This document shows, in pieces, positions 9,286 through 18,192 of a stretch of 64,000 bases of DNA (positions are counted from its first letter, which is position 1; each line of letters starts with the position of its first letter). This DNA is from Mangrovimonas futianensis (GTDB lineage: Bacteria > Bacteroidota > Bacteroidia > Flavobacteriales > Flavobacteriaceae). The position numbers and the translations under genes were made by a program. The stretch is taken from positions 310,001 to 374,000 of the forward strand of contig NZ_JAJJNF010000001.1 of NCBI RefSeq assembly GCF_021245805.1. The letters run 5' to 3'. The notes beneath the pieces are model-generated. The model was not told the DNA's origin and searched no databases. It saw only the letters and a program-made list of their open reading frames with translations.

Positions 9286-9304
9286 AAATGTATTTTTCAC
9301 ACTT
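9286..9304. promoter_or_regulatory. Candidate AraR operator at the GH97 promoter
   Basis: The site reads AAATGTATTTTTCACACTT, fitting AARTGT-N7-ACAYTT, the pattern also found at araB and twice between susC and the Nudix-like regulator. It directly follows a TATCTTTA -7-like box (9278-9285) and ends 6 nt before the GH97 start codon. A bound repressor would cover the transcription start. Confidence 0.6.
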
Positions 9305-9310
9305 ATACTA

Positions 9311-11239
9311 ATGAAACATTTTTTTATCTGCAGTCTCCTCATAATTCTTTGGGGATGTCAAAAACATGACAAGTCTACCCAGCATATTTTGTCAAATGCT
9401 GATGGTAGCATAGAATTAACCTTCGATTTAAATAAAAATCTTCAACCCTACTATTTATTAAAATATCAGGGGAAAATGGTCTTAGACACATCAAGACTAG
9501 GCTTAAAAAGAACCGATGGGAATTTTGAAAGCCAGCTAAGTTTGGTTTCCGTTTCTGAACCTGAGACCATAACTGATTCGTACACTATGTTCCATGGTAA
9601 ACAACAACAAATGGAATATCAAGCAAAACAGTATACGGTTCATTTAAAAAACAATCAAGACCAAGAATTTAATATCCTATTTCAATTATCCGAAAATGGG
9701 GTTGCCTTGAAATACCAATTTCCAGAAACATCAGAAGATTTAAAAAGGATTGAAGAAGAATTCACTTCTTACAAATTTGGACCTGAAACCAAATCTTGGT
9801 TGCAACCCATGGCCAAGGCCAAAACAGGATGGGAACATACAAACCCCTCTTACGAGGAGCATTATGAAATGGCTATTTCTCCAGACAAACCATCTCATAT
9901 AGGTGAAGGCTGGGTTTATCCAGCCTTATTTGAAACAGATAGCGTTTGGGCTCTGATTTCTGAAACTGGCCTTAAGGAAAATTATTGTGGTTCTAGGCTA
10001 AAGTACAATGAGGAGTTAGGAGCCCTTCAGGTTACTTTTCCCCAAACAGAAGAAGTATTTCCGGGTGGTGCTTTAAATCCAGAATCTGTCACTCCATGGG
10101 AAACACCCTGGCGTATCATTACCATAGGATCCTTAGCAGATATTGCTGAAAGCACTTTAGGAACCGATTTAGCCGACCCGGCTATTGAAATGAATACAGA
10201 TTTTATTAAAGGAGGCCTATCGTCTTGGAGTTGGGTGTTGCTAAAAGATGACTTCACGAATTATGAAACGTCCAAGAAATTTATTGATTATGCCTCAAAC
10301 ATGAATTGGGACTATTGTCTGATCGATTGTGATTGGGACCAAAAAATCGGATTTGAAAAATTAGCAGAACTCGCTTCTTATGCCCAATCAAAAGATGTCA
10401 AAGTTTTGGTTTGGTACAATTCGGCAGGAAGTTGGAATACCACTCCCTACACGCCAAGAAGCAAGCTTTTAACTCATGAGGCTCGAGAATCGGAATTCAA
10501 AAAATTAAAAGACATCGGTATTGCAGGGGTAAAAATTGACTTTTTTGGAGGCGATGGTCAATCCATGATAGCCTATTATCACGACATCCTAAAAGACGCT
10601 GCAGCCCATGAACTTCTTGTAAACTTTCATGGTACCACATTGCCGCGAGGATGGCAGAGAACCTATCCAAATTTAATGACCATGGAATCCATTAAAGGCG
10701 AGGAATTTGTCACTTTTGAACAAGTCAATGCAGATTTACAACCAAGTCATTGCGCCACCATCCCATTTACGAGAAATGTTTATGACCCCATGGATTTTAC
10801 GCCGATGGTTTTAGACTCCATTCCAAGAATGCACAGAAGAACATCCAAAGCATTTGAGCTTGCTCTACCTATCCTATTTACCTCTGGTGTACAACATATG
10901 GCAGAGATACCAGAAGGCATGAGTAAACAGCCTGGGGAAGTTATTGAGTTACTTAAAAATATACCCGTAGATTGGGATGAATCCAAATTACTATCAGGAT
11001 ATCCAGGAAAAGATGCTGTTATGGCAAGAAGAAAAGGAAGCACATGGTTTGTGGTAGGAATAAATGGTGAAAATATCCCTAAAACCATTCCATTGGATTT
11101 GTCATTCACAGGTTCAAAAACGGGCACCTTAATTACTGATAAACAGAAAAACTCATTCCAAATTGAAAATGTTACCTCAGACCAATTAAAAGAAATAGAG
11201 CTTAACGGTTATGGTGGTTTTGTTTTAAAACTAGACTAA
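9311..11239 (+). CDS. GH97 glycoside hydrolase lipoprotein (alpha-galactosidase / beta-L-arabinopyranosidase candidate)
   Basis: The 642-residue protein has a lipoprotein signal peptide with its lipobox at LWGC (Cys16). The GH97 N-terminal beta-sandwich (about 25-270) precedes the (beta/alpha)8 barrel and a C-terminal beta domain. The barrel carries DYCLIDCDWD, VLVWYNSAGSW and GVKIDFFGGDGQ, with Asp410 in the position used as nucleophile by retaining GH97 enzymes; this argues against the inverting SusB-type alpha-glucosidases. Retaining members act on alpha-galactosides and, in some Bacteroides enzymes, beta-L-arabinopyranosides. The operator-like palindrome it shares with araB and susC supports a role on arabinose-containing chains. 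The gene is monocistronic, convergent with the symporter gene, and closed by a shared terminator. Exact specificity cannot be read from sequence. Confidence 0.85.
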   Translation: MKHFFICSLLIILWGCQKHDKSTQHILSNADGSIELTFDLNKNLQPYYLLKYQGKMVLDTSRLGLKRTDGNFESQLSLVSVSEPETITDSYTMFHGKQQQMEYQAKQYTVHLKNNQDQEFNILFQLSENGVALKYQFPETSEDLKRIEEEFTSYKFGPETKSWLQPMAKAKTGWEHTNPSYEEHYEMAISPDKPSHIGEGWVYPALFETDSVWALISETGLKENYCGSRLKYNEELGALQVTFPQTEEVFPGGALNPESVTPWETPWRIITIGSLADIAESTLGTDLADPAIEMNTDFIKGGLSSWSWVLLKDDFTNYETSKKFIDYASNMNWDYCLIDCDWDQKIGFEKLAELASYAQSKDVKVLVWYNSAGSWNTTPYTPRSKLLTHEARESEFKKLKDIGIAGVKIDFFGGDGQSMIAYYHDILKDAAAHELLVNFHGTTLPRGWQRTYPNLMTMESIKGEEFVTFEQVNADLQPSHCATIPFTRNVYDPMDFTPMVLDSIPRMHRRTSKAFELALPILFTSGVQHMAEIPEGMSKQPGEVIELLKNIPVDWDESKLLSGYPGKDAVMARRKGSTWFVVGINGENIPKTIPLDLSFTGSKTGTLITDKQKNSFQIENVTSDQLKEIELNGYGGFVLKLD

Positions 11240-11258
11240 ATTACATAAATACAAGAAT

Positions 11259-11289
11259 AAAAAAACCGGGTAAATACCCGGTTTTTTTT
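11259..11289. terminator. Bidirectional terminator between GH97 and the SSS symporter
   Basis: AAAAACCGGGTA (11261-11272) pairs perfectly with 11275-11286 across a 2-nt centre, with A and T tracts on the two sides. It can end both convergent transcripts. Confidence 0.85.
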
Positions 11290-11311
11290 ATATGTCTATC
11301 TAACCATTAGA

Positions 11312-13015
11312 TTACCAGAAGTAATAATAGAAAGCACCTGTGAACAATAGGATAATTACGGTATGAATCACATCCCAATGGTTCCAACTTGCTCGTACTT
11401 CGGCTCTTTCTTCCGGAGTAGATGTACCAAAAACCAATCCTTTTATTTTCTCAGGACTTGGTGCTTTAGTCATCATACTAACTCCAACTACAATTACAAT
11501 ACAGAACAAGAACATCCATCCACAGAAGAACAGCCAATTCAAGTCAAAGAACAGGTATTTAAATACCGAATCGGCGGCGTCCAAATTATTAGTGTAATAT
11601 ACCTTGGCTCCCAAACGGGTTAAACCAATTACCAAACCACTAATCAAGCCCCACATACCTCCTTGTGCTGTGGTTCTCTTCCAAGTGATTCCCAATAAGA
11701 ATGCTGCAGCTATACCCGGCGCCAAAACAGATTGCACATCCTGTAAATAGGTATAAAGGACATCACCCACACTTCTCATAATTGGTATCCAAAGGATTCC
11801 TAAAATCACAATCACCAAAGTGGCTATTTGACCAATGGTCACTAACTTTTTCTCTGGGGTATTAGGTCTTATTTTTTTGTAAAAATCTATTGTAAATAAC
11901 ATCGCTGATGAATTAAACAACGAAGCCAAAGAACTCATTAAAGCAGCCAGAATACCGCAAACAACCAATCCCTTAACACCAGCAGGCAACAATTTAGCAA
12001 CCATAGTTGGGAAGGCAGCATCGGCGTTTGGATTTCCATTTTCTAGAAAAGGTAAGAATCCCTCTCCTCCTGCACCAACACTTTGTTGATGGATAGCAAA
12101 GGCAATCATCCCTGGAATCAAAAACAAAAATACAGGCAACAACTTCAAATAAGCTCCAAAAATAGTTCCCCGTCTGGATTCCTTTAAATTTTTACCAGAA
12201 AGTACTCTCTGAACAATATATTGATCGGTACACCAATACCAAAATCCGATAATAGAAGAACCTATTAAAGCTCCCAACCAAGGGAAATTTGGATCTTTGT
12301 TACTTCTAATTAAATCTGTCATGGAATTACCATAATCATTTACGGTTACGGCACTTGTAATTTCCATCATTTTGTCCCAGCCACCTAACTCACGGAGTCC
12401 TAAAACCACGATTATTAAAGATCCTAAAAGAAGAATTGGGGTTTGTAAAACCGAGGTATAAAGTACCGATTTCATCCCACCAAAAATAGTATACAAAGCT
12501 GTAATAACAACCAATCCAATAGCTGCTATCCAAAAGAAATCGATTCCCCACAAGGTTTCAATTCCAAAAACCTGTTGAAAGACCAAACCTCCAGCATAAA
12601 CCGTAACTGCTACTTTGGTCAACACATAACTAATCAGGGAAATTACTGAAAGTATGGTCCTAGATTCTTTATTGTATCTTCTTTCTAAAAACTCGGGCAT
12701 GGTATACACCATACTTCGGGTGTAAAATGGGACAAAAACCCATCCTAAAATCAAAATCATCCAACCTTGGATTTCCCAATGTGCCATGGCCATTCCACTT
12801 GAGGCTCCGGCACCTGCCAAACCAATTAAATGTTCTGAACCAATATTTGATGCAAAAATGGAGGACCCTATTGCTATCCAAGTGGCGTCCTTACCACCTA
12901 GAAAATAGTCGGCCGAATTGGATTGTTTTTGCTTTACCACATAGACTATAATTCCTATGAGTACAACGGCAAATATTCCAATCACTAGCCAATCATATAA
13001 TTCTAATGCTTGCAT
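11312..13015 (-). CDS. Sodium/sugar symporter, SSS family (probable L-arabinose importer)
   Basis: This 567-residue inner-membrane protein has about 14 hydrophobic segments. It has SSS-family text: SADYFLGGKDATWIAIGSS, FASNIGSEHLIGLAGAGA, MPEFLERRYN and FGGMKSVLYTSVLQ. These match the SGLT/vSGLT group, which couples Na+ entry to sugar uptake. It is the last gene of the run araB-araD-araA-galM-SSS, 22 nt after galM, so L-arabinose is the likely cargo. The family is certain; the substrate is inferred from the operon. Confidence 0.88.
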   Translation of the reverse strand: MQALELYDWLVIGIFAVVLIGIIVYVVKQKQSNSADYFLGGKDATWIAIGSSIFASNIGSEHLIGLAGAGASSGMAMAHWEIQGWMILILGWVFVPFYTRSMVYTMPEFLERRYNKESRTILSVISLISYVLTKVAVTVYAGGLVFQQVFGIETLWGIDFFWIAAIGLVVITALYTIFGGMKSVLYTSVLQTPILLLGSLIIVVLGLRELGGWDKMMEITSAVTVNDYGNSMTDLIRSNKDPNFPWLGALIGSSIIGFWYWCTDQYIVQRVLSGKNLKESRRGTIFGAYLKLLPVFLFLIPGMIAFAIHQQSVGAGGEGFLPFLENGNPNADAAFPTMVAKLLPAGVKGLVVCGILAALMSSLASLFNSSAMLFTIDFYKKIRPNTPEKKLVTIGQIATLVIVILGILWIPIMRSVGDVLYTYLQDVQSVLAPGIAAAFLLGITWKRTTAQGGMWGLISGLVIGLTRLGAKVYYTNNLDAADSVFKYLFFDLNWLFFCGWMFLFCIVIVVGVSMMTKAPSPEKIKGLVFGTSTPEERAEVRASWNHWDVIHTVIILLFTGAFYYYFW

Positions 13016-13037
13016 AAGTTTAGTTAGTTATAATGAG

Positions 13038-14210
13038 TTATTTAGTTGAAAATTTAAAAGTGGTTTTAGACTGATACGTTTCTCCAGGTTTTAAAACAGT
13101 TGTTGGAAATTCTGATTGGTTTGGAGAATCTGGATAATGTTGGGTTTCTAGACAAAATCCTGTTCTGTGTCCATAGGTCCCACCATTTGGCATAGGCAAT
13201 GTTCCATCCAAAAAGTTACCTGTGTAAAATTGAATTCCAGGTTCATCGGTATATACTTCCATGAACCTTCCACTATTCGCCTCATAGGCAGAGGCAACCA
13301 ATCGCATGCCTTCACCATTCAAAACCCAACAATGGTCATAACCTTTACCAAGATTCAATTGTTCATTTTCGGCATTAATTTCTTTACCAATTAATTTTGA
13401 TTGTCTAAAATCAAACGGTGTACCTTCCACTTTTCTAATCTCTCCAGTTGGAATCAAAGTGGCATCAACTGGTAAATAAGCATCTGAATTCAATACAACT
13501 TCATGGTCTAATATTGTTTTAGAAAAATCTCCTGATAAATTAAAATAGCTATGTTGCGTTAAATTCACAACTGTTGTTTTATCAGTTTTAGCCTCATAAG
13601 ATACCTCTAAGGCATCATCATTGGTCAAGGTATAAACAACCGTCACTTCTAAAGTTCCGGGAAAACCTTCTTCTCCATCTTTACTAGTATAAGTCAGTTT
13701 TAAAACGGCAGCATCCCCTCCTTCAATGGGCTCAGCATTCCAAACTACCCTATCAAAACCATTAACGCCTCCGTGAAGGGAATTAGGACCATCATTGGTT
13801 GCCAAAGTATATTCTGAACCATCCAAAGTGAATTTGGCATTGGCAATTCGATTCCCATAGCGTCCTATCAAGGCCCCAAAAAATGGGTTATCTCCTAGAT
13901 AATCTTCTAAATTGTCAAACCCTAAAATGACATTCTCAAACGCTCCTTGTTTATTTGGAACTTTAAATGAGGTAATTCTTCCTCCATAAGTAATGACATT
14001 CATCTCAACTCCATTGCTATTCTTTAAAGTATATTGATCAACAGTTGTTGAATCAGGCATTTGCCCGAAGGTCGTTTTTGTTATTGTAGATTTATTCTCC
14101 ACTTCCATTTCATTTTCTGTTTTTTGTTCCGTTTTACTGTCTTTACAACCCACATTGATAAAAATCAATGCAACCAATATACAATGTATGGAACGTTTTA
14201 AGATATTCAT
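13038..14210 (-). CDS. galM: Aldose 1-epimerase (mutarotase), periplasmic lipoprotein
   Basis: This 390-residue protein has a lipoprotein signal (lipobox INVGC, Cys22) and a charged linker (about 24-45). The galactose mutarotase beta-sandwich then follows. Typical motifs are YGGRITSFKVPN, GRYGNRIANAKF, NSLHGGVNGFDRVVW and LTQHSYFNLSG (catalytic His region), then GYDHCWVLN and a late PGIQFYTGN / FCLETQHYPD. It interconverts alpha and beta anomers of sugars, here most likely arabinose freed in the periplasm before uptake by the adjacent symporter. It lies 24 nt after araA. The family call is firm. Confidence 0.9.
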   Translation of the reverse strand: MNILKRSIHCILVALIFINVGCKDSKTEQKTENEMEVENKSTITKTTFGQMPDSTTVDQYTLKNSNGVEMNVITYGGRITSFKVPNKQGAFENVILGFDNLEDYLGDNPFFGALIGRYGNRIANAKFTLDGSEYTLATNDGPNSLHGGVNGFDRVVWNAEPIEGGDAAVLKLTYTSKDGEEGFPGTLEVTVVYTLTNDDALEVSYEAKTDKTTVVNLTQHSYFNLSGDFSKTILDHEVVLNSDAYLPVDATLIPTGEIRKVEGTPFDFRQSKLIGKEINAENEQLNLGKGYDHCWVLNGEGMRLVASAYEANSGRFMEVYTDEPGIQFYTGNFLDGTLPMPNGGTYGHRTGFCLETQHYPDSPNQSEFPTTVLKPGETYQSKTTFKFSTK

Positions 14211-14234
14211 ATAGATGGATTTTTAAAGTTAATC

Positions 14235-15731
14235 CTATTGGAACCTAAAATAGGCCTCATTAGAATGAATGGTGTTTTTAAAATTTCTGATGGTCGTATC
14301 TTCATCAATAACCAAAGATTCTATTCCAGCCATTTCAGCGAAATCTTCAAGTTGTTCCACACTCACATTCTCACTATAACACGTATGATGAGCACCTCCA
14401 CCCAAAATCCAAGCCATACAAGCTGTTTCAAAATCAGGAAGTGGTTTCCACATGATTCTAGCTACGGGCAATTTAGGCAAAGCTTCTTTAACTTTTTCTC
14501 CCACTGTTTTATTAACCAACAATCTAAATCTGTTGCCAAAGTCCATTAAAGCCGCCACCAAAGAGTCACCTTCCCTTCCGTTGAAAACAAGACGCACAGG
14601 GTCTTCTTTACCTCCAATTCCTAAAGGATGTACTTCACAACTAGGTTTATCTGCCGCCAAAACTGGATCTACTTCTAACATATGTGAACCTAAAATTCTT
14701 GGAGCTTTTGGATCTAGGTGATAGGTATAATCTTCCATGAAGGCATTTCCACCTTCCAAACCAGACCCCATCACTTTCATAGCTCTTACCAATGCTGCTG
14801 TTTTCCAATCGCCTTCTCCAGCAAAACCAAACCCTTTTTCCATCAACCTTTGAACGGCAATTCCAGGTAATTGTCTCATTCCATGTAAATCTTCAAAAGT
14901 ATCTGTAAACCCTTTAAAGCCTCCATCAACCAAGAATTTTTCCAATCCAAGCTCTATTCTTGCAGCCTCGACTAAAGAGCTTCTATTGGCTCCACCCTCC
15001 AAAAGGCTATCAGCCATATGATAAGACGATTCATATTCTTTTACCAAAGTATCTATTTGCTCATCAGTAACTGCATTGATAAATTCAACCAAATCACCCA
15101 CAGCATAGGTGTTTACAGAAAAACCAAATTTGGTTTCAGCTTCTACTTTATCTCCATCTGTCACCGCAACAAATCGCATATTATCACCAAAACGTGCAAA
15201 TTTTGCTCCTTGCCAATCATCCCAACCAGCTGCTACACGTGTCCAATCTCCAATTTGTTTTTGAACAGAATCTTCATTCCAGTGTCCAACAACAACCTTT
15301 CTGTTCTTTCTAAGGCGACTTACCATAAATCCAAACTCACGATCGCCATGGGCCGCTTGATTTAAATTCATAAAATCCATATCAATAGTTCCCCAAGGAA
15401 TATCTCTGTTGAATTGGGTATGTAAATGAAGCATCGGTTTTTGAAGTGCAGTTAAGCCTCTTATCCACATTTTTGCTGGTGAAAACGTATGCATCCATGT
15501 GATAATCCCGATACAGTTTTCAGCTTGATTCGCTGCTGTAAGCGTTTCATATATTTCCTCAGTTGATTTGACCGTTGGTTTAAAAACCACATTGACTGGA
15601 ATCAATGAAGAATCGTTAAGAGCCTTTGCTATGGTTGTTGAATTTTGCGCTACTTGCTCTAAAGTTTCTGGTCCGTATAGGTGTTGGCTTCCTGTTATAA
15701 ACCAAACTTCCTTTGTTGATATATCTATCAT
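14235..15731 (-). CDS. araA: L-arabinose isomerase
   Basis: This 498-residue cytoplasmic protein matches the normal AraA length of about 500. It opens with EVWFITGSQHLYGPETL and carries IGIITWMHTFSPAKMWIRGL, LHTQFNRDIPW, DGGFKGFTDTFEDLHGM and ILGGGAHHTCYS. These include the conserved Glu/His metal-site region. It converts L-arabinose to L-ribulose using a divalent metal. It sits between araD (18 nt upstream) and galM. Confidence 0.97.
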   Translation of the reverse strand: MIDISTKEVWFITGSQHLYGPETLEQVAQNSTTIAKALNDSSLIPVNVVFKPTVKSTEEIYETLTAANQAENCIGIITWMHTFSPAKMWIRGLTALQKPMLHLHTQFNRDIPWGTIDMDFMNLNQAAHGDREFGFMVSRLRKNRKVVVGHWNEDSVQKQIGDWTRVAAGWDDWQGAKFARFGDNMRFVAVTDGDKVEAETKFGFSVNTYAVGDLVEFINAVTDEQIDTLVKEYESSYHMADSLLEGGANRSSLVEAARIELGLEKFLVDGGFKGFTDTFEDLHGMRQLPGIAVQRLMEKGFGFAGEGDWKTAALVRAMKVMGSGLEGGNAFMEDYTYHLDPKAPRILGSHMLEVDPVLAADKPSCEVHPLGIGGKEDPVRLVFNGREGDSLVAALMDFGNRFRLLVNKTVGEKVKEALPKLPVARIMWKPLPDFETACMAWILGGGAHHTCYSENVSVEQLEDFAEMAGIESLVIDEDTTIRNFKNTIHSNEAYFRFQ

Positions 15732-15749
15732 GAGATTAAGTTTTAATAT

Positions 15750-16451
15750 TTATTGACCGTAATAGGCATTTTTACCATGTTTACGCTCGTAGTGTTTTTT
15801 AATTAATGAATCTTTTAATCGAGGTGCTTCAGGATTAATCTGCAATGTCAAATAGGCCATTTCAGCTACTACCTCTAATACTTTGCTATTATATACAGCT
15901 TTATCAGCATTTTTACCCCAGGTAAAAGGTCCATGGTTTCCAATAAGCACCATTTCGACCTCTTGGTGAGACAGATTTTTTTCTTTGAAACAATCAATGA
16001 TTTGAATGCCTGTATTGTGTTCATAATTACCCGCAATCAAATCATCACTCATAGGTGGCGCACAAGGTATATCAGCTGTTAAGTGGTCGGCATGAGTAGT
16101 CCCAAAAATTGGAACATCCCTTTGTGCTTGTGCCCAAGAAACGGAATACTTGGCATGAGTATGGGCGATACCTCCAATATCATCCCAGTTTTTGTATAAA
16201 AACGAATGCGTTTTGGTATCAGAAGATGGTCTCATACTGCCTTCTACTATATTATTATCATAATCTAGAATGACTATGTCTTCTGGTTTTAAAACCTCAT
16301 AAGGAACGCCACTTGGTTTAATGGCAAATACACCATTTTGACGATCTACAGCACTAACATTTCCGAAGGTATACACAACCAAGTCAAGAGCATTGAGTTG
16401 CATATTGGCTTCATAACATTCTTCTTTTAATGATTTATACTTGGTGCTCAT
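15750..16451 (-). CDS. araD: L-ribulose-5-phosphate 4-epimerase
   Basis: This 233-residue class II aldolase-family enzyme carries LVVYTFGNVSAVDR, the Zn-site text GIAHTHAKYSVSWAQ and TTHADHLTADIPCA, and MVLIGNHGPFTWG. It converts L-ribulose 5-phosphate to D-xylulose 5-phosphate, which feeds the pentose phosphate pathway. Its start overlaps the end of araB by 17 nt, indicating translational coupling. Length and motifs fit AraD; the closely related UlaF/SgbE enzymes are excluded by context. Confidence 0.95.
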   Translation of the reverse strand: MSTKYKSLKEECYEANMQLNALDLVVYTFGNVSAVDRQNGVFAIKPSGVPYEVLKPEDIVILDYDNNIVEGSMRPSSDTKTHSFLYKNWDDIGGIAHTHAKYSVSWAQAQRDVPIFGTTHADHLTADIPCAPPMSDDLIAGNYEHNTGIQIIDCFKEKNLSHQEVEMVLIGNHGPFTWGKNADKAVYNSKVLEVVAEMAYLTLQINPEAPRLKDSLIKKHYERKHGKNAYYGQ

Positions 16452-18126
16452 ATTTCTTTTGATTTAAAGTACTTTCAATAAATGCCGCCAAGGTCTTGTA
16501 GGACTCCATATAATTGGCGTAAATTTTCACTTGTTCTGACTGTGGAAAATATTCAGCTTCAAAATCACTTCCCATCACCTTGCTTGCCTCAATAACATCT
16601 TCATATATGCCTGCCGCAACTGCTGCGTAGATAGCAGCTCCTAAAGCAGGTGCTTGATCAGACTCGGCAACTTTAATAGGCATGTTCAAGACATTTGCCA
16701 AGGTCTGCATAATGAACGGGGATTTTCTAGCTACACCACCAATGCCGATGACGGAATCAATATTCACACCTTCACTTTCAAAACGATCAACAATCATTTT
16801 AGATCCAAAACAAATAGAGTTCACTAAAGCTTTGAAAATGTGAGGTGCTTTGGTCCCTAAGGATATTCCAGAAATGGCACTCTTCAACTCTTGATTAGCG
16901 TCTGGAGTTCGTCTTCCGTTGACCCAATCCAAGGCAATTGGAATAGCCTCAGAAATAGGTATACGCTCTGCCTGTTCTGCTAAGGTTCTAATAAACTTAG
17001 CTTCTATTTCGTCATTTAGGGATTTCTTTTGATCATCGGTCAAAACATTTGAGGTCATTACCAAATTATCTATGGGCCAGGAAAGGACATCCTTAAACCA
17101 AGCCAATACATCACCAAATGCTGATTGTCCTGCTTCCAAACCAATCATCCCGGGAATCACAGAACCATCTACTTGTCCGCAAATTCCTTTCACACAATTA
17201 TCTCCAATCACCTCGTTGGGGGATACCATAATATCACAGGTTGAAGTTCCCATAACGCGAACCAACGCATTGTGATCTACTTTAGCTCCAACCGCTCCTG
17301 AATGCGCATCAAAAGTTCCAACGGCAATGATCGTTTTGGTTGTAAGTCCCAATTTTTCCGCCCATTCTTCGTTTAAATGACCTGCTATATCATCTGATGT
17401 GAACGTGTGTTCGTATAAGTTATCCTTTAAATCTGCCAAATAAGGATCTAACTGGGATAAAAATTCCTTGGCAGGCAGACCGCCCCAGCTCTCATGCCAC
17501 ATGGCTTTATGTCCTGCCGCACATCGACTTCTTTTAAAAGATTTTAAATCCTTATTATCAGCTAAAAGGTAGGTTATGAAATCACAATGTTCCATCCAAG
17601 TATGAGCCTGTTCCTTCACTTGTTTATCTTCTCTTGCTATATGCAAAATCTTGGCCCAGAACCATTCTGAAGAATAAATACCCCCTTCAAACTTGGTGTA
17701 ATCTTCACCTCCCCAAGAGCGAGCCAATTCATTAATTTCATTGGCCTCTTTTACTGATGTATGATCTTTCCAAAGCACCATCATGGCGTTTGGGTTTTCT
17801 TCAAATCCTTCTACTAAAGCCAATGGAGTCCCATCAACAGTCAAAGGCATAGGAGATGATCCTGTGGTATCAATACATATCCCTTTAACAGCTTCGGGAT
17901 TAACACCACTTTGGTTCATTACAGAAGTAATAGTATGCTCCAATCCCTCAATATGATCCAGGGGATGTTGACGGAACTGATTAATTCCTGGATTGCAATA
18001 TTTATTTTGCTTCCATCTAGGATACCAAAAAACCTCTGAAGCCAATTCTGCACCATTTTGGGTATCAATTAAAACGGCACGAACAGAATCTGAACCGTAA
18101 TCTAACCCTATAACATATGTTTTCAT
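16435..18126 (-). CDS. araB: Ribulokinase
   Basis: This 563-residue FGGY-family kinase opens with VIGLDYGSDSVRAVLID (phosphate-1 motif). It continues with ARSWGGEDYTKFEGG, VGTFDAHSGAVGAKVD, VRVMGTSTCDIMVS and GIGGVARKSPFIMQTLANVL, then APALGAAIYAAVAAG. The length matches AraB at about 560. It phosphorylates L-ribulose at O5. It is the first gene of araB-araD-araA-galM-SSS and is preceded by a TATCTTTG -7 box and a 19-bp AraR-type palindrome. The order araB-araD-araA differs from the enterobacterial araBAD. Confidence 0.97.
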   Translation of the reverse strand: MKTYVIGLDYGSDSVRAVLIDTQNGAELASEVFWYPRWKQNKYCNPGINQFRQHPLDHIEGLEHTITSVMNQSGVNPEAVKGICIDTTGSSPMPLTVDGTPLALVEGFEENPNAMMVLWKDHTSVKEANEINELARSWGGEDYTKFEGGIYSSEWFWAKILHIAREDKQVKEQAHTWMEHCDFITYLLADNKDLKSFKRSRCAAGHKAMWHESWGGLPAKEFLSQLDPYLADLKDNLYEHTFTSDDIAGHLNEEWAEKLGLTTKTIIAVGTFDAHSGAVGAKVDHNALVRVMGTSTCDIMVSPNEVIGDNCVKGICGQVDGSVIPGMIGLEAGQSAFGDVLAWFKDVLSWPIDNLVMTSNVLTDDQKKSLNDEIEAKFIRTLAEQAERIPISEAIPIALDWVNGRRTPDANQELKSAISGISLGTKAPHIFKALVNSICFGSKMIVDRFESEGVNIDSVIGIGGVARKSPFIMQTLANVLNMPIKVAESDQAPALGAAIYAAVAAGIYEDVIEASKVMGSDFEAEYFPQSEQVKIYANYMESYKTLAAFIESTLNQKKYEHQV

Positions 18127-18149
18127 CTTTACTACTTTAGTTTGCTTAA

Positions 18150-18192
18150 CAAAGATACGTTTTAGATTAATTTAAGTGTATTTTATACACTT
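18150..18192 (-). promoter_or_regulatory. araB promoter and candidate AraR operator
   Basis: On the minus strand a consensus Bacteroidota -7 box, TATCTTTG, lies at 18150-18157, 24 nt before the araB start codon. Sixteen nt upstream of it is the palindrome AAGTGTATTTTATACACTT (18174-18192), with perfect 7-bp arms, covering the expected -33 region. It also overlaps the last codons of the upstream GH51 gene. Binding there should block sigma-factor contact. Confidence 0.65.

Larger units (their letters stand above)
8807..9310. other. Divergent 504-bp intergenic region with terminator, nested hairpin, palindrome and GH97 promoter
   Basis: No convincing gene lies here (the best short frame is 15 codons). 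It contains, left to right: a strong bidirectional terminator hairpin (8906-8936), a nested inverted repeat (9036-9071), a TGACA-TT-TGTCA palindrome (9147-9158), a TATCTTTA -7-like box (9278-9285) and a 19-bp AraR-type palindrome (9286-9304). A terminator between two divergent genes is unexpected and implies either an unrecognised short transcript or an attenuated leader. Confidence 0.6.
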
